Shown here piece by piece: positions 6,682 through 7,533 of a stretch of DNA of 7,533 nucleotides (the stretch's first letter is position 1; every line of letters begins with the position of its first letter). The DNA is from Acidobacteriota bacterium. Its GTDB lineage: Bacteria > Acidobacteriota > Terriglobia > Terriglobales > Acidobacteriaceae. The notes under the pieces are model-generated. The model made no database searches. It worked only from the letters and a program-made list of their open reading frames with translations, and was not told the origin of the DNA. The position numbers and the translations under genes were made by a program. The stretch is from the NCBI GenBank assembly GCA_003225515.1, contig QIAK01000274.1:3068-10600 (forward strand). The letters are read 5' to 3'.

Positions 6682-7287
6682 CTATTGCAGCGCTGCAGGC
6701 GCAGGGTGCGTGGACTCGTACGCTGCGATCTCTGACTCGTGCCGCAAGGTGAGGCCAATATCATCCAGGCCGTTCAGCAGGCAATGTCGGATGAAATCGT
6801 CAATGGGGAAATTTGCCCGGAATCCCTGATCGTCTCGCACTTCGCATTGCTCAAGATCGATCGTGAGTTGGTAATCGTCAATGTCCTGCGCTCGCTGCAT
6901 GAGTTGGGCAACGTCGTCTTCGCGCAGTTGCACCGCAAGAAATCCATTCTTTGTGCCGTTGTTCGCGAAAATGTCTGCGAATGAAGACGAAATCACTGCG
7001 CGAAAGCCGAAGTCGGCCAGAGCCCATACTGCGTGTTCGCGAGACGATCCACAGCCAAAGTTCTTACCCGCCACCAGAATGCTCGCGCCCGCGTAGCGAG
7101 GCTCATCCAGCACGAAGCCGCCGTTCTTCTTCCCGTCCGCGCCAAACCGCCAGTCATAAAACAAAAACTGCCCAAAGCCCGTCCGCTCAATCCGCTTCAG
7201 AAACTGCTTCGGGATGATCTGGTCGGTATCCACATTGACCCGATCCAGCGGCGCCACGCGCCCACGATGCACTGTAAAAGGTTTCAT
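6682..7287 (-). CDS. leuD: 3-isopropylmalate dehydratase small subunit
   Basis: Small (swivel) subunit of isopropylmalate isomerase, which with LeuC converts 2-isopropylmalate to 3-isopropylmalate in leucine biosynthesis in the cytoplasm. The protein is 201 aa, the same as E. coli LeuD, and complete. Family motifs in order: NVDTDQIIPKQFLK (18-31), the substrate-loop motif GKNFGCGSSREHAVWAL (74-90), FADIFANNGTKNG (103-115) and the C-terminal FPIDDFIRHCLLNGLDDIGL (160-179). The start at 7287 gives the usual N-terminus (MKPFTVHRGRVAPLDR); GGGGAA about 8 bases upstream is a weak ribosome site. leuC ends 121 bases upstream on the same strand, so the two are probably co-transcribed, although the gap is wider than in most leuCD pairs and holds a REP-like element. 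No damage is seen, unlike the pump genes next door. Confidence 0.97.
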   Translation of the reverse strand: MKPFTVHRGRVAPLDRVNVDTDQIIPKQFLKRIERTGFGQFLFYDWRFGADGKKNGGFVLDEPRYAGASILVAGKNFGCGSSREHAVWALADFGFRAVISSSFADIFANNGTKNGFLAVQLREDDVAQLMQRAQDIDDYQLTIDLEQCEVRDDQGFRANFPIDDFIRHCLLNGLDDIGLTLRHESEIAAYESTHPAPAALQ

Positions 7288-7325
7288 CTCGAGTTCCCCA
7301 TGATCATCGTTAGCTCTTCGAACCA

Positions 7326-7369
7326 GTCATCCCGAGCGCAGCCGTTCTTCAGGCGGAGCGAGGGATCTC
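7326..7369. repeat. REP-like imperfect palindrome between leuC and leuD
   Basis: The element begins gtcatcccgagcg and ends agcgagggatctc. Its two halves fold back: 7329-7333 pairs with 7362-7366, 7336-7337 with 7358-7359, 7339 with 7356, and 7341-7343 with 7352-7354, closed by an 8-base loop (7344-7351). The four mismatches inside the stem are all G-A or A-G oppositions, including one tandem pair, and these can form sheared base pairs. Similar gtcat-ccgagcg / gcgaaggatct elements are, from general knowledge, common intergenic repeats in Acidobacteriota and other phyla. Only one copy is in this window, so its repeated nature is not shown here. Confidence 0.55.
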
Positions 7370-7408
7370 AGTCTCATCGGCTCTGTCCTCGAGCAAGGAA
7401 CGAAGCCC

Positions 7409-7533
7409 CTACTGAAACTTCCAATTCCGAATATCCGTAAAATGTCCCGCGATCGCGGCCGCAGCCGCCATCATCGGACTCACCAGATGCGTCCGCCCCC
7501 CACGCCCCTGCCGTCCTTCAAAATTGCGATTGC
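7409..7533 (-). CDS. leuC: 3-isopropylmalate dehydratase large subunit, C-terminal end (partial)
   Basis: The last 40 codons of LeuC, the aconitase-type large subunit that holds the iron-sulfur cluster, enter from the right edge and stop at TAG 7411-7409. The sequence NRNFEGRQGRGGRTHLVS is the strongly conserved C-terminal substrate-binding motif of LeuC and the aconitase superfamily, followed by PMMAAAAAIAGHFTDIR, the usual LeuC ending. The gene continues beyond the window and the cluster-binding cysteines are outside it. It lies directly upstream of leuD on the same strand, which confirms the assignment. Confidence 0.94.
   Translation of the reverse strand, partial: NRNFEGRQGRGGRTHLVSPMMAAAAAIAGHFTDIRNWKFQ

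Noticed and set aside
6323..6829. 168-codon plus-strand open frame across the leuD-adaptor spacer
   Set aside because: Both ends lie antisense to real genes (adaptor N-terminus and leuD C-terminus), there is no ribosome site, and the translation has no recognisable features.
1..7533. CRISPR array, tRNA, rRNA, insertion sequence or phage genes
   Set aside because: No regularly spaced repeats, cloverleaf-like sequences, rRNA-like segments or transposase/integrase motifs were seen on either strand.

Overview
The window reads almost entirely from the minus strand. Going right to left it holds the end of leuC, a complete leuD, and a tripartite RND efflux operon in MdtABC-type order: a periplasmic adaptor, a first RND inner-membrane pump, and a second RND pump that runs off the left edge. 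G+C is moderate to high and codon use is uniform. The proteins resemble those of Acidobacteriota (Terriglobia-type soil bacteria), and a REP-like intergenic element beginning gtcatcccgagcg fits that group. The taxonomic call is inference, with moderate to low confidence.

Layout on the minus strand: leuC C-terminus (7533-7409, truncated by the window); a 121-base spacer with a REP-like imperfect palindrome; leuD (7287-6682, intact, 201 aa); a 198-base spacer with small inverted repeats but no clear promoter; the adaptor mdtA-like gene (6483-5131, intact); 9 bases later the first RND pump (5121-2054, broken); 7 bases later the second RND pump (2046 to beyond base 1, open frame but with an internal deletion and an insertion). 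An outer-membrane channel gene may follow to the left, outside the window.

LeuC and LeuD together form isopropylmalate isomerase of leucine biosynthesis. The adaptor and two RND pumps would form a proton-driven efflux complex. The main point of interest is damage confined to the two pump genes while leuD and the adaptor are clean. The first pump has an amber codon at codon 42 and two frameshifting deletions of about 56 and 44 bases. The second lacks 11 conserved residues right beside the position of the first pump's first deletion, and carries a 13-residue in-frame insertion. Because the two pumps are paralogues, each supplies the segment the other lacks, so the adjacent gaps can be seen within the window. 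The lesions are either real decay of the pump genes or assembly errors at the most conserved RND segments; raw reads would decide. I found no CRISPR array, tRNA, rRNA, insertion sequence or novel multi-gene system.
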